Assembly (NCBI RefSeq): GCF_003573545.1
Contig: NZ_QWET01000012.1
Location: 62,001-126,000 of the forward strand
Direction of reading: 5' to 3'
Source: Mariniphaga sediminis
GTDB taxonomy: Bacteria; Bacteroidota; Bacteroidia; Bacteroidales; Prolixibacteraceae
Length of the DNA stretch: 64,000 bases
Below the pieces are notes generated by a model. The model was not told the origin of the DNA and did no database searches. It saw only the letters and a program-made list of their open reading frames with translations. Of the stretch, positions 46,072-55,593 are shown in pieces. The position numbers and the translations under genes are program-made. Every line of letters starts with the position of its first letter. Within the stretch, counting starts at the first letter, position 1.

Positions 46072-46950
46072 TCATTTCAGCACCTTGTAATTCCTGTACT
46101 CGAACAACCTGACACCGAATGTTTTCTCAATGAAGTAAAGCACCCGGTATTTCAGTTTCATTTTTACCTTTTTCACATCAACATAAACCTGCCAGTTCAT
46201 CCGGTCAATTCTATCCTGCATCACACGGGGATGGCTGCCGTCAAATTTGGCCAGCGCATCGTATTTTCCACTGTAGTTGAATTCTTTTTCGCCCGCAATT
46301 TTTTTGGCTTCAGCAGTAGAAATTCCATCGTAAAACCTGCGTACCTCGTTAATTTTATCCTGCATAAATTTTGGGGGACGTACCCAGCCGTAGTGGTAAA
46401 TCTCTGCGCCAGTAGGTACCACATTCAGTTTGCGTCCCTTTTTACGAAAGCCTTGGGCATCACGGTAGGAACGAATGGTTTTATCGTTTCGGATTATCCG
46501 GATTTCGTTCCGGTACCATTTACGCGAATTGCCCACATAATCATACGTGCCGTAAAAATGTTTGTATCCGAAGAGCAATCCCTCCACTTGCTTCTGGCGC
46601 AAATTATCGCGCATGGCCCGTTCAATGGGGAAAAGGTATTTTTCATGCACCACTTCGTCTCCCTGAATGTAAAAACACCAGTCAAACTCCGGAGGAATGG
46701 CATCAAAAGCTTTATCGGTTTCGGCAGCGTAAACCGCGCCGCCTTTTTGCAGTGTTTGATCCCAAACCGTATCAACAATGGTAATTTTGTCCGGATCAAT
46801 CTTTTCAATCATTTGGCGGGTCTTATCCTCTGAATTTCCTACCGCCACTACAAAATGGTCACAAAGGGGCATAATGGAAGTGATGGCTTCCACCACCGGA
46901 AAATCAAACTTTTCCGCATTCCGAATAAATGTAAATCCACAGACCTTCAT
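46072..46950 (-). CDS. Glycosyltransferase family 2-like protein
   Basis: A 292-residue GT-A-type glycosyltransferase. It begins KVCGFTFIRNAEKFDFPVVEA, has HFVVAVGNSEDKTRQMI and, after FDWCFYIQGDEVVHEKYL, a DxD-like acidic motif, and later conserved aromatic segments (EIYHYGWVRPPKFM). It lacks transmembrane helices. The start at 46950 forms an ATGA overlap with the stop of the upstream membrane-protein gene, indicating translational coupling. The likely role is adding a sugar to a lipid or glycan intermediate; donor and acceptor are not evident. Confidence 0.85.
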   Translation of the reverse strand: MKVCGFTFIRNAEKFDFPVVEAITSIMPLCDHFVVAVGNSEDKTRQMIEKIDPDKITIVDTVWDQTLQKGGAVYAAETDKAFDAIPPEFDWCFYIQGDEVVHEKYLFPIERAMRDNLRQKQVEGLLFGYKHFYGTYDYVGNSRKWYRNEIRIIRNDKTIRSYRDAQGFRKKGRKLNVVPTGAEIYHYGWVRPPKFMQDKINEVRRFYDGISTAEAKKIAGEKEFNYSGKYDALAKFDGSHPRVMQDRIDRMNWQVYVDVKKVKMKLKYRVLYFIEKTFGVRLFEYRNYKVLK

Positions 46951-47558
46951 ACTGCTTCTTTTTTTCGCAGGTTCCAAAAAACAAGGGCAAATTCAATGGC
47001 CGAAATCAGCATTAAGCCATTCCCTAACAGTTCAATTCCTTCTTCGGCTGCAGCCTTTGCCAGACGGTAGTTATCTGCATCGTACATGAGTAACCAAAAC
47101 CCGGAACGCCCCATAAGCCGGCTAAAAATATAGGTGACCAGAAATCCGGCAAAGAACCAGGCAGAAGCTGGTTGTGCAAAAAACGTCTGCGTAGGTTTTC
47201 CCATTTTTTTATAATCACGAACTACCAGCCATATAATAATGAAAAGCACCAGCAAAGAAGGGTAAAACCACCAATCAATTAAAAAATTGAATTCGCGAAT
47301 AAAGGAAATGAGGAAAAAAAGTGACACGATATTGGTCACCGGCTGAACAGGACGATGTCTGTATCCCAGCAATAAGTAAAAACCAAACAAGATAAACAGG
47401 ATAATTTCCTGGGAGATTTCAGTAAAACTGATTTCCCCGAAATAGCCCTCTTCCATCGGATATTTTGCATCGAGCCTGACAATTTCTGCCAACCCGACAA
47501 CCAGTAACGAATAAAAAATGACCTTAACGGCAACAGCCAGCGTGGTATGGTTTTTCAT
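46947..47558 (-). CDS. Multipass membrane protein of unknown function
   Basis: A 203-residue protein with five or six hydrophobic helices (about 8-28, 47-65, 76-92, 100-116, 135-155, 175-195) and conserved-looking polar loops (RHRPVQPVTN; FSRLMGRSGFWLLMYDAD). I do not recognise the family. It is the first gene of a two-gene unit whose stop overlaps the start of a glycosyltransferase gene. It could serve as a membrane partner of that enzyme, but this rests on context only. Confidence 0.72.
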   Translation of the reverse strand: MKNHTTLAVAVKVIFYSLLVVGLAEIVRLDAKYPMEEGYFGEISFTEISQEIILFILFGFYLLLGYRHRPVQPVTNIVSLFFLISFIREFNFLIDWWFYPSLLVLFIIIWLVVRDYKKMGKPTQTFFAQPASAWFFAGFLVTYIFSRLMGRSGFWLLMYDADNYRLAKAAAEEGIELLGNGLMLISAIEFALVFWNLRKKEAV

Positions 47559-47701
47559 GCTCCCTTTTTGATTGGGCTAAATTAAACTTTTTAGCACGCA
47601 TAAAAAATACAGGATACTTTTAAAATGACACAAATTCCGATTCACTGCGCATAAATTATCAGCGAACCGGTATTCTCACACCCTCAAGGCTAAATATTCC
47701 T

Positions 47702-50515
47702 TTAGTTCTCGCTCGCTTCTGCCGGTTCCAGCGCAACACTTATATAATTTTCAAAATCGAAATACTTTTTAAATGCTTTTTGCATGGATTCTATCGTAAG
47801 ACTGTTGACCAAATCATTGTACGTTCCAAACCCGGAGAAATCACCTTCCTTCAGGTAATAGGTGTTACTCAGGACAGACAGCCAGAAACCGTTTTCACGC
47901 AAAGCAATTTCACGTTCACGCAACATCTTTTCTTTGGCTTTTGCCAACTCTTCCTCACTGGGACCATGCTGAATAAAATCTTTAATCTCGTCAAAAACAG
48001 CTTCCTCCAGCTCTTCCAGTTTTTGAGGATCGGTTCCATAGCGAATAGAAACGGTGTATTCTTCATCGGGATATTTCGAAGAAGAGGGCCTTGCACTAAT
48101 ACTGTACACGCTACTTTTATCTTCACGGATAACTTCCAGCAGGCGGGTCGAAAGAATCCGGCCCAAAGCATCCAATTCAATGGCATTTGCGGATGAATAC
48201 TCAAAATCTCCATGAAACACAATGTATTGAATACTTTTATCTTCCTGCCCTCTTTTAACTGTCTTTTTCACAACACCCTGAGGCGCTTCAATCCCAAGAT
48301 CTTTCCAATTCTCCTTTTCATCGAAATAGGGAATCCCTCCAATATATTTTTCTACCAGCGGCCTCAACGTAGCTGTGTCAATATTTCCTACAAAAAAGAA
48401 ATTAAAATCGGCAGCATTACGAAAACGCTCCTGCCCAATTGCTTTCATACGTTGCAGGTCGGCCTCATCAAGCAGGTCAACAGACATTGGCCGGGCACGC
48501 TTATGATAATTGGCCATTACCGATTTTAAGGTATCCTGAAATACTGCTTCGGGCGAGGCAGCTTTATTTTGTAATACACCATTCAGACGGGTCATGTAAG
48601 CCTGGTAGCTCGTTTCGTCAAAGCGTGGTTCGGTAAAGTACAGGTAAACTACCTGCAAAAGCGTCTCCAAATCCTTCACGGAAGAATTCCCGCTGAAACC
48701 TTCACGCAGTTGAGAAATATAGGGCGACAGATTAAAAACTTTATCGGACAACATTTTATTGAGTGTAATTTTATCGAAACCGGCAATTCCGCTCATTGCC
48801 ATAATGGTGGCAGCAAAATCGGCTGACACATCGTCTTTTTGTCCGTAAAGGGAAGTTCCTCCCGGGCTCCAGGCGCTAAACAAAATTTCGTCTTCTTTAA
48901 AATCAGTGGTTTTGATGATAACTTTTGCCCCGTTTTGCAACGTCCATTCTACTGCCTCTACCTTTTCCAGGTTCTTTTTTTCAACCACAGAACTTGGCCA
49001 GGGTTCCTCTGCTACCAGCGGAACATCGGAAACAACATCTTCATACAGTTCTATTTCGGACTGCTCCACTTCCTGAAGCAAGGCAAGCACCTCCTCTTTG
49101 GAAGGTACCTTTACCCCTTCAATCTCAGGGGCGGTAATCACAACAACCCGGTTTTCTCCGATCACCCATTTCTCCGCCAGTTGGTTCACTTCATCCAGCG
49201 AAATGCCGGGTAAAAAAGTTTTAAAATATTCAAACTCTCTTTCAATTCCCGGAATGGGCTCTTCCGTCATCAAAAAATTGCGCTTATACTCTCCCGCATA
49301 ACCAATAGATTTTTGCTTATCGCGCTCATTGTATGCTTTCTCAATATAGTTTAACAAGGCTGTTTTCTGCCGTTCAAGTTCAGTTTGGGTAAAACCAAAT
49401 TTTTTCACCCGCTCATTTTCCAGCAAAACGGCCTCCAGGCCTTCTTCAATTTTTCCGTTATTGCAAACCGCCACCGATTGATAGACACTTACCGGCCCAA
49501 ACAGTTCGGAGAAAGACGACTGGCCGATGATAAACGGTGGCTCAGCTTCCTGTGTTTTTTCCGACAGGCGACTATTAATCATCGAATTATACAGACTGTG
49601 CAAAATGGATTTCCGGTAATCTCCGATCGTTTTCGCTTTTTCCAGCGGATGTTTGTAAAAAACATACGCTACCGGGTACTGCGCTTCCTTGTCAGTAGCA
49701 ATGCTTACCAACGTTTCTTTATGTGGCGGAATTCCAAAAAACTCTTTTTCGCGCAGATTATCGGCTACCGGTATTTGTGAAAACTTCGCTTTTACCTTTT
49801 CTACCATCACATCCTGATCGAAATCGCCCACAACAATAACTGCCTGCAAACCGGGACGGTACCAATCATTCCGGAAACGACGCAAGGCTTTGGGAGGTGC
49901 ATTTTCAATGATATCCACTTCGCCAATCGGAAGCCTGTTGGCATATTTCGAATTGTGCAGGAATACAGGAAGCCACTCCTGTTGCATACGAAAGTTGGCA
50001 TTTCGTCCGCCGCGTAACTCTTCACGAATCACTCCGCGTTCCTTCTCAATTTCCTCATCGGAATCGGTTACCTGGCAGGCCCAGTCGTACAGTACCTGTA
50101 ACCCTTTTTCCATGTAAAGTGCCGAATCGAGCGGAACTTTCAGCATGTAAACGGTTTCGTCAAAGCTGGTGTAGGCATTAATTTCCGGACCGAATTCCAT
50201 CCCAATCGACTCAAAATATTTTATCAGTTCATTTTTGGGAAAATTCTCGGTACCATTAAATGCCATGTGCTCGGCAAAATGCGCCAGTCCTTTCTGGTCA
50301 TCATCCTCATCGATGGAGCCGGCCCGCACCACCAGCATCAATTCGGCCCTGTTCCGGGGTTCACTGTTGGCCCGCACATAATATGTCAGTCCATTCTCCA
50401 AAACACCTTTTGAAATTCTTGAATCAATGGGGATCGGGTCATTCAAATCAAAATCCTGTTGTGCACCCGAGAGCAAAGAAAACGCTAAGAAAGTTACAAC
50501 TAATATATTCTTCAT
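47702..50515 (-). CDS. M16 (insulinase/PqqL-like) zinc metallopeptidase
   Basis: A 937-residue exported protease with a signal peptide (about 1-18). The inverted zinc motif is H79-F-A-E82-H83 in GLAHFAEHMAFNG, with the third ligand Glu near residue 159 in EEIEKERGVIREE. A second M16-like, catalytically inactive half follows the linker (about residue 510 on). This two-domain form (pitrilysin/PqqL type) degrades peptides in the periplasm of Gram-negatives. It is monocistronic on the minus strand. Confidence 0.94.
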   Translation of the reverse strand: MKNILVVTFLAFSLLSGAQQDFDLNDPIPIDSRISKGVLENGLTYYVRANSEPRNRAELMLVVRAGSIDEDDDQKGLAHFAEHMAFNGTENFPKNELIKYFESIGMEFGPEINAYTSFDETVYMLKVPLDSALYMEKGLQVLYDWACQVTDSDEEIEKERGVIREELRGGRNANFRMQQEWLPVFLHNSKYANRLPIGEVDIIENAPPKALRRFRNDWYRPGLQAVIVVGDFDQDVMVEKVKAKFSQIPVADNLREKEFFGIPPHKETLVSIATDKEAQYPVAYVFYKHPLEKAKTIGDYRKSILHSLYNSMINSRLSEKTQEAEPPFIIGQSSFSELFGPVSVYQSVAVCNNGKIEEGLEAVLLENERVKKFGFTQTELERQKTALLNYIEKAYNERDKQKSIGYAGEYKRNFLMTEEPIPGIEREFEYFKTFLPGISLDEVNQLAEKWVIGENRVVVITAPEIEGVKVPSKEEVLALLQEVEQSEIELYEDVVSDVPLVAEEPWPSSVVEKKNLEKVEAVEWTLQNGAKVIIKTTDFKEDEILFSAWSPGGTSLYGQKDDVSADFAATIMAMSGIAGFDKITLNKMLSDKVFNLSPYISQLREGFSGNSSVKDLETLLQVVYLYFTEPRFDETSYQAYMTRLNGVLQNKAASPEAVFQDTLKSVMANYHKRARPMSVDLLDEADLQRMKAIGQERFRNAADFNFFFVGNIDTATLRPLVEKYIGGIPYFDEKENWKDLGIEAPQGVVKKTVKRGQEDKSIQYIVFHGDFEYSSANAIELDALGRILSTRLLEVIREDKSSVYSISARPSSSKYPDEEYTVSIRYGTDPQKLEELEEAVFDEIKDFIQHGPSEEELAKAKEKMLREREIALRENGFWLSVLSNTYYLKEGDFSGFGTYNDLVNSLTIESMQKAFKKYFDFENYISVALEPAEASEN

Positions 50516-50694
50516 GCTTTTATAATTGTTGATTTACAATAATAAAACATGCCTGTTTGGCTTGTACATGCAGCATAGGAACCTGACATTCTTAAAATAA
50601 TACTGCATGAAAAAACTTCACTCACGGCACGTTTCATAACATAAATACTACATTTCAAAATAGGTAGTCAAATTCCGGTAAATATTACAACAAA

Positions 50695-51528
50695 TTATTC
50701 CAGTAAGGGTTGAACAGCGTGGGCAAAGGCATCGTCTTCGTTGGAAGGGACAGCATGAAACCGGCTTTTAATTTGTTCTGGTGCATTCTCTGTAAGGAAC
50801 GAATGTGCTGTAAAATCCAGCAAATCGAGATCATTATAATCGTTTCCAATACCGAATGTTTCGCCGGGATGGATATGAAGCAAATTGCAAACATGTTTCA
50901 CCCCATTTCCTTTTGAAACCTCCCGGTGAAAAACTTCCACCCAAATGTACCCTTTGGTAACAGGCGAAGAAGAACGGATTACCCTGATTTCATTGTGTTG
51001 TCCCTCAATTTCATTTTTTACTTGTTCAAAAATGGAATCGTCTTCCGGAATAATCAGCATAAACTGGCAAAGCCCGCTTTCCCACTTTCCATTTTCAGGC
51101 AGTGGTTCCGAAAATGAATTATGAAATGAAAAATAGCGGTTGAATTCTTCGCAATCCTGCGTGCCTTTGTGATACCACAACCGATGATTTTCGGGGGCGG
51201 GAGCAAAAGCATAAAAGTTGTAATCCTTTTGCCTGAAATATTCGACGAGGTGGCTGGCGGTTTCCTGTCCGATATTTTGATGGAAAATGTGCTCCTGTTT
51301 TTTCCAGTCGAAAATACCGGCTCCCGAAGAGTAAACAATATAGTCGAACGGCACATCGCGGGCAATCACCTCGGTAACTTTCCGCAAGTTTCTGCCGGTG
51401 GCCACCACCCTAACAATCTGCTTTTTCCCCAGCAGGTGCAGCGCCCTCAAATTTTCCTGACTCACTGAACGGTCGTCTTTCAAAAAAGTACCGTCGAGAT
51501 CGGTTGCTACCAATTTTATATTTTTCAT
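50695..51528 (-). CDS. Cof-type HAD-IIB family phosphatase
   Basis: A 277-residue haloacid-dehalogenase-superfamily phosphatase. Motif I is ATDLDGTFLKDD near the start, motif II lies in VVATGRNLRKV, and motif III/IV is FGIGNDYNDLDLLDF. The IIB cap lies between. Such enzymes dephosphorylate sugar phosphates, flavin or other small phosphoesters in the cytoplasm. The ATG at 51528 (MKNIKLV) is preferred over upstream options. It is flanked by gaps of 180 and 185 bp and transcribed alone. Substrate unknown. Confidence 0.9.
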   Translation of the reverse strand: MKNIKLVATDLDGTFLKDDRSVSQENLRALHLLGKKQIVRVVATGRNLRKVTEVIARDVPFDYIVYSSGAGIFDWKKQEHIFHQNIGQETASHLVEYFRQKDYNFYAFAPAPENHRLWYHKGTQDCEEFNRYFSFHNSFSEPLPENGKWESGLCQFMLIIPEDDSIFEQVKNEIEGQHNEIRVIRSSSPVTKGYIWVEVFHREVSKGNGVKHVCNLLHIHPGETFGIGNDYNDLDLLDFTAHSFLTENAPEQIKSRFHAVPSNEDDAFAHAVQPLLE

Positions 51529-51713
51529 GTCCATAAGCCCAAAAATAATGCTTTTTATTGAATACTTTTTTTCTCCGAACTGCCCCCAGGTCATAAAATA
51601 CCTTGTTCAGTCAGAACAAAAAATAAATATTCCACCGCATTACCTGTATTCAAATCTTCTGCAACTTCGCAGAAAAGATTCCGGGTACTGGCAGGACATT
51701 ACACTATTTTCTC

Positions 51714-53132
51714 TTACAGCATATAAGGTTTCCTGTACTCTTTCGAAAACATCCGGTTGGCCTCCTCGTCATTTATAACACTGAAAGTTACCGGATCGAT
51801 ATTCAAGGTACGCCCCAGCCGGTGAGAAATGTTAGCAAGGTGAATTAACGCACAGGAGTAAAAGCCCTCTTCAATAGGCGCTGTCAGCAACCCCGGATCG
51901 TCTGCCCTGATGGCATCCACAAAATTCTGATAGTGGTTCCCCTCGCCCGCACCGGAAGCACCGGGCTCTCTCTCTTTTCCCATAAAAGTTTGCCAGCCTG
52001 ATACATCCTTCAGCATGTAACCTTCCGAGCCATAAAAAATATTGCCTATCACGTTGGAAGAACTGGTCATATAGGTGTTTTTCAAACTCTCGCCCGACCC
52101 CAGATTATTTCCTTCCGGGTTGGTCATCCAGTGCCTCACTTCAAACTGCATCACTTTCTTTTTATCTCCTCCACCTTCCGGATTGGGAAATTCAAATACC
52201 GCCATCAATACATTTGGGGTCTCCTGGGCATCGTCAAAAAGAAGGTGTCCTCCCATGGCACTCACCCTTGTAGGAATTTTCACCCCCAATCCCCAACGGG
52301 CAATATCCATCTCGTGAACACCCTGGTTTCCCAGGTCTCCGTTTCCATAGTCCCAGTTCCAGTGCCAGTTATAATGAAAACGGTTACGGTTAAAAGGCCG
52401 TTTGGGCGCCGGTCCCAGCCACATATCGTAATTCACTTTCTCCATGTACTCTTTTGTAAACGGCTCAATCCAGGAGGTACTATTCACTGTGCTGGCATAT
52501 TTCTCGCCCTCTGCCATATAACCATCCGGGTACCTGCCAATTGAATCGCGCCATTTGTAGCACACTCCTTTCGCCAGGTAAACCTCTCCCAGCTTGCCAT
52601 CGCGCATAAACTGAACCGCTGATTGGGCGCCCGGATTACTGCGCTGCTCCGCTCCGTCCTGAACAACGAGGTTATATCTTTTTGCTGCTTCCACCAGCTT
52701 TTGCCCTTCTTCAATGGTATGGCACGATGGCTTTTCGATACTGGCATGTTTCCCGGCCTGAAGAGCCCAGATTCCGGCCAGGGCATGCCAGTGGTTCGGT
52801 GTGACTACCGAGACCGCATCGATTGATTTATCTTCAAAAAGCCTGCGCATGTCGTTATAAAGCGTTGGCTTTCGCAAACCTTTATCGGTATAATATTCTT
52901 TTACACGCCCGGCAAAAAGATTTTCATCTACATCGCACAAAGCGGCCACTTCAACATTCTTTAAATTTTGGTATTCCCGGATGTGTGACTGCCCCATTCC
53001 CCGGATACCGATAACTGCCACGTTCACCCGGTCGTTGGCACCCTTCCAGTTTGAATTCGAAAAAATAAGTGGTGCGGCGCCCAAAGCCATTGCACCCTTT
53101 GCCGTTTTTTGAATAAATTTTCTTCGTTCCAT
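51714..53132 (-). CDS. Tat-exported Gfo/Idh/MocA family oxidoreductase
   Basis: A 472-residue NAD(P)-dependent oxidoreductase with a twin-arginine signal (MERRKFIQKTAKGAMALG). The Rossmann start is VAVIGIRGMGQSHIREYQ, and the conserved EKPSCHTIEEG segment carries the catalytic-region Lys. The C-terminal part is the usual alpha/beta substrate domain. In planctomycetes and Bacteroidota, exported family members oxidise or reduce sugars or inositols. It is the last gene of the four-gene operon and starts 11 bp after the UroD-like gene. Confidence 0.9.
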   Translation of the reverse strand: MERRKFIQKTAKGAMALGAAPLIFSNSNWKGANDRVNVAVIGIRGMGQSHIREYQNLKNVEVAALCDVDENLFAGRVKEYYTDKGLRKPTLYNDMRRLFEDKSIDAVSVVTPNHWHALAGIWALQAGKHASIEKPSCHTIEEGQKLVEAAKRYNLVVQDGAEQRSNPGAQSAVQFMRDGKLGEVYLAKGVCYKWRDSIGRYPDGYMAEGEKYASTVNSTSWIEPFTKEYMEKVNYDMWLGPAPKRPFNRNRFHYNWHWNWDYGNGDLGNQGVHEMDIARWGLGVKIPTRVSAMGGHLLFDDAQETPNVLMAVFEFPNPEGGGDKKKVMQFEVRHWMTNPEGNNLGSGESLKNTYMTSSSNVIGNIFYGSEGYMLKDVSGWQTFMGKEREPGASGAGEGNHYQNFVDAIRADDPGLLTAPIEEGFYSCALIHLANISHRLGRTLNIDPVTFSVINDEEANRMFSKEYRKPYML

Positions 53133-53143
53133 AATTAATCAAT

Positions 53144-54310
53144 TTAAGCATACGAATATTTTCCAAACTCCTGCAACGCTTCCCACATTGCCATAATGTT
53201 TTCGGGGGGCACCTCGGCCTGAATGTTATGTACCGTATTAAATACAAAACCTCCGCCAGGCGCCAGCACTTCAATATTTCGTTTTACGTCATCCTTCACA
53301 TTTTGTGGCGTACCATTTGGCAAAACGTTTTGCGTATCTACTCCCCCGCCCCAAAAAACAAGGTCTTTGCCAAAATCTTTTTTTAGTTGTACCGGTTCCA
53401 TTCCATTGGCTCTAACGTGAACGGGATTCAATATATCCACACCCATTTCAATTAAGTCGGGAAGAATGGGGCGCACATTTCCGCAGGAATGAAACATGAT
53501 TTTCAGATGAGGACTTTTCTTCTTAATAAAGTCCAGCACCCGCATAAAATGAGGTTTGTAATACGCTCTGAAATGCTCCGGATCGATCAATTGCGATTGC
53601 TGTGTACCGTAATCGTCGCCTTCGCCAATAATATCAACCACATCCCCGGCCTCGTCTAACAACGCATCCCAAAACTCAATCTTCAAATCAGCCAGTTTTC
53701 CGATCAGTTTATCCGAATTCTCCGGAAACATAAACGCATCGAGCATGGCATTCTCCATTCCCCTCACGCGCTGATGCATTTCAAACAACCCGGCACACAG
53801 CCCTTTCGTAAAAACCACTTTATCGCTATTCCGGTACTCAATTGCTTTTTTGCGCAGCCCGGCAAAACGTTGCTTATCTCCGGCATTAGGCCAGGGGTAT
53901 TTTCCGACAATATCACTTTCTGAAAAATCACTTTCGTCCATCGGACTTTTTACCAGGGAAAACCAAAAGCCGTTTTTGGGGAACCGGTGGGTAAATCCCC
54001 ATTCATCAAAATATTCCCAAAAATCGCCCTTGTCTTTCAATTTTGCCCAGACGTCCCAGTTGTGGCTTGTCAACGGGAAAACCCCGCGCACATCCACATT
54101 CAACCGGTCTAATATTTCTTCGGAAGGAATCACAATCTGCTGAATCACATCGGACCAAACCGGCTCTTCGGGCTCCATTCCCAAAAATTTCCGCAGATTC
54201 TGATATGCTGTGTTGGTAATTCCTGTCCAGGTTGAACTTGCCAAATCATAGGGAACCCGATCCGGTTCCTCATGATTCAGCGCTTTAAAAATCCGTTCTC
54301 TTGAATTCAT
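53144..54310 (-). CDS. Uroporphyrinogen decarboxylase-fold protein, likely methyltransferase-type
   Basis: A 388-residue UroD-superfamily protein. Its MFHSCGNVRPILPDLIEMGVDILNPV region gives the zinc His/Cys pair used by MtaA/CmuA-type corrinoid methyltransferases, whereas true HemE lacks it. It also lacks the classical HemE N-terminal PxWxMRQAGR. It probably moves methyl groups from a methylated substrate or serves a related catabolic role. It is the third gene of the operon (6-bp gap from the transporter gene, 11 bp to the oxidoreductase gene). No corrinoid-protein gene is seen in the window. Confidence 0.75.
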   Translation of the reverse strand: MNSRERIFKALNHEEPDRVPYDLASSTWTGITNTAYQNLRKFLGMEPEEPVWSDVIQQIVIPSEEILDRLNVDVRGVFPLTSHNWDVWAKLKDKGDFWEYFDEWGFTHRFPKNGFWFSLVKSPMDESDFSESDIVGKYPWPNAGDKQRFAGLRKKAIEYRNSDKVVFTKGLCAGLFEMHQRVRGMENAMLDAFMFPENSDKLIGKLADLKIEFWDALLDEAGDVVDIIGEGDDYGTQQSQLIDPEHFRAYYKPHFMRVLDFIKKKSPHLKIMFHSCGNVRPILPDLIEMGVDILNPVHVRANGMEPVQLKKDFGKDLVFWGGGVDTQNVLPNGTPQNVKDDVKRNIEVLAPGGGFVFNTVHNIQAEVPPENIMAMWEALQEFGKYSYA

Positions 54311-54316
54311 AATTAA

Positions 54317-55591
54317 TTATTTGTTGATTGAAACAGGTTTCATTCCAGGCGATAACAAATGGATAACCAGTATTCCGACGAGATAGCCAAATGCAGCAAT
54401 TACAAACGGAAACACATAGCCGTCGACACCCGATTCATTTAAAGCATAACCGATAAGCAAAGCCGTTCCCATGGCCGCAATGGAGCTCACCGTGGTAGAA
54501 AACCCGATAACCGAACCGACAATTTTTTTTGGGAACAGGTCGGAAGCGATGGTAAAAATATTGGCCGACCATGAGTTGTGGGCAGCGGCAGCAAGGGCAA
54601 TCAGCCCCACACAAACCGGAAGCGAATCGACAAAAGGAACTATCATTACCGGCAAAACCAGTAAGGCCGTCCCGACCATCGTTATTTTCCGGGCGAAATT
54701 GGGAGATTTCCCCTTTTTCAGCAGAAACGAGGACACAGCGCCACCTGCCATCCCGCCCCCCCAAGCCAAAACATAAATGACTATTAATGGCAAAGCCAAA
54801 CCTTTTAATTCCACACCGAACCGGGCATTTAAAAACTTCGCTCCCCAAAAAAGGTAAAAATACCACACGGGGTCAGCAAACAGTTTGCCCAATGCAACCA
54901 CCCAGGTTTGGCGGTATTTCACCAGCTTCTTCCACGGTACTTTCACTTTTTCCAGATCGCCGCTGTCACTTCGGATATATTCCCGCTCTGCGTCATTGAC
55001 AAACCGGCTTTCCCGGGGCGATTTAAAAAATATCAGCCATAACACCAGCCAGACAGCGCTTAATACCAATGACAACACAAATACATACCTCCACGAAGTA
55101 AAAAAATAAAGCACAACAGGAATAAGTAGCGGTGCCGCCACCTGTCCAATATTGGATCCTCCGTTAAAAACACCTGTGGCATATGCTCTTTCCTTTTGCG
55201 GGAACCATTCTGCAACGGTTTTAATACTTGCCGGGAAATTCGCCGACTGCCCGATTCCCAGTCCCAAACGTGCGATGGCAAACCCCAGCCAACTGCGCGC
55301 AGCAGCGTGTGACAAACTGAAAAATGCCCACACTATCACCGCCAGCGAAAATCCCCAACGGGTTCCTAAGCGGTCAATGACGTAGCCAATAAACAGGGGC
55401 CCGATCGCATACGTTAACTGAAAAGCAAAAACCACATACCCATATTCCTGTTCGCTCCATCCGATTTCTTCCGTAATGAAAGGAGCCAGGATTCCCAGGA
55501 TAACCCGGTCGAAATAAACGATAGTAGTGGAGTAAAATAAAAGGGTGACAATTACCCAGCGAAAGTTGGTTTTTTTGTTTGATGTCTGCAT
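54317..55591 (-). CDS. MFS transporter, anion:cation symporter (ExuT-like) family
   Basis: A 424-residue twelve-helix transporter with ACS-family marks: YFDRVILGILAPFITEEIGWSE, FIGYVIDRLGTRWGF, GLGIGQSANFPASIKTVAEWFP and GVFNGGSNIGQVAAP. Close family members import hexuronates, phthalate or other organic acids. It starts 2 bp after the GntR gene stop and is followed 6 bp later by the UroD-like gene, so it is the importer of the operon's substrate. An acidic sugar or aromatic acid is suggested, not shown. Confidence 0.88.
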   Translation of the reverse strand: MQTSNKKTNFRWVIVTLLFYSTTIVYFDRVILGILAPFITEEIGWSEQEYGYVVFAFQLTYAIGPLFIGYVIDRLGTRWGFSLAVIVWAFFSLSHAAARSWLGFAIARLGLGIGQSANFPASIKTVAEWFPQKERAYATGVFNGGSNIGQVAAPLLIPVVLYFFTSWRYVFVLSLVLSAVWLVLWLIFFKSPRESRFVNDAEREYIRSDSGDLEKVKVPWKKLVKYRQTWVVALGKLFADPVWYFYLFWGAKFLNARFGVELKGLALPLIVIYVLAWGGGMAGGAVSSFLLKKGKSPNFARKITMVGTALLVLPVMIVPFVDSLPVCVGLIALAAAAHNSWSANIFTIASDLFPKKIVGSVIGFSTTVSSIAAMGTALLIGYALNESGVDGYVFPFVIAAFGYLVGILVIHLLSPGMKPVSINK

Positions 55592-55593
55592 TT

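Noticed and set aside
47780-49780. Plus-strand reading frames opposite the M16 protease gene
   Set aside because: They are antisense shadows with no family resemblance, while the minus-strand protease is complete.
53144-54310. HemE (haem biosynthesis) assignment
   Set aside because: The N-terminal HemE motif is missing and the His/Cys methyltransferase-type motif is present; the operon is catabolic.
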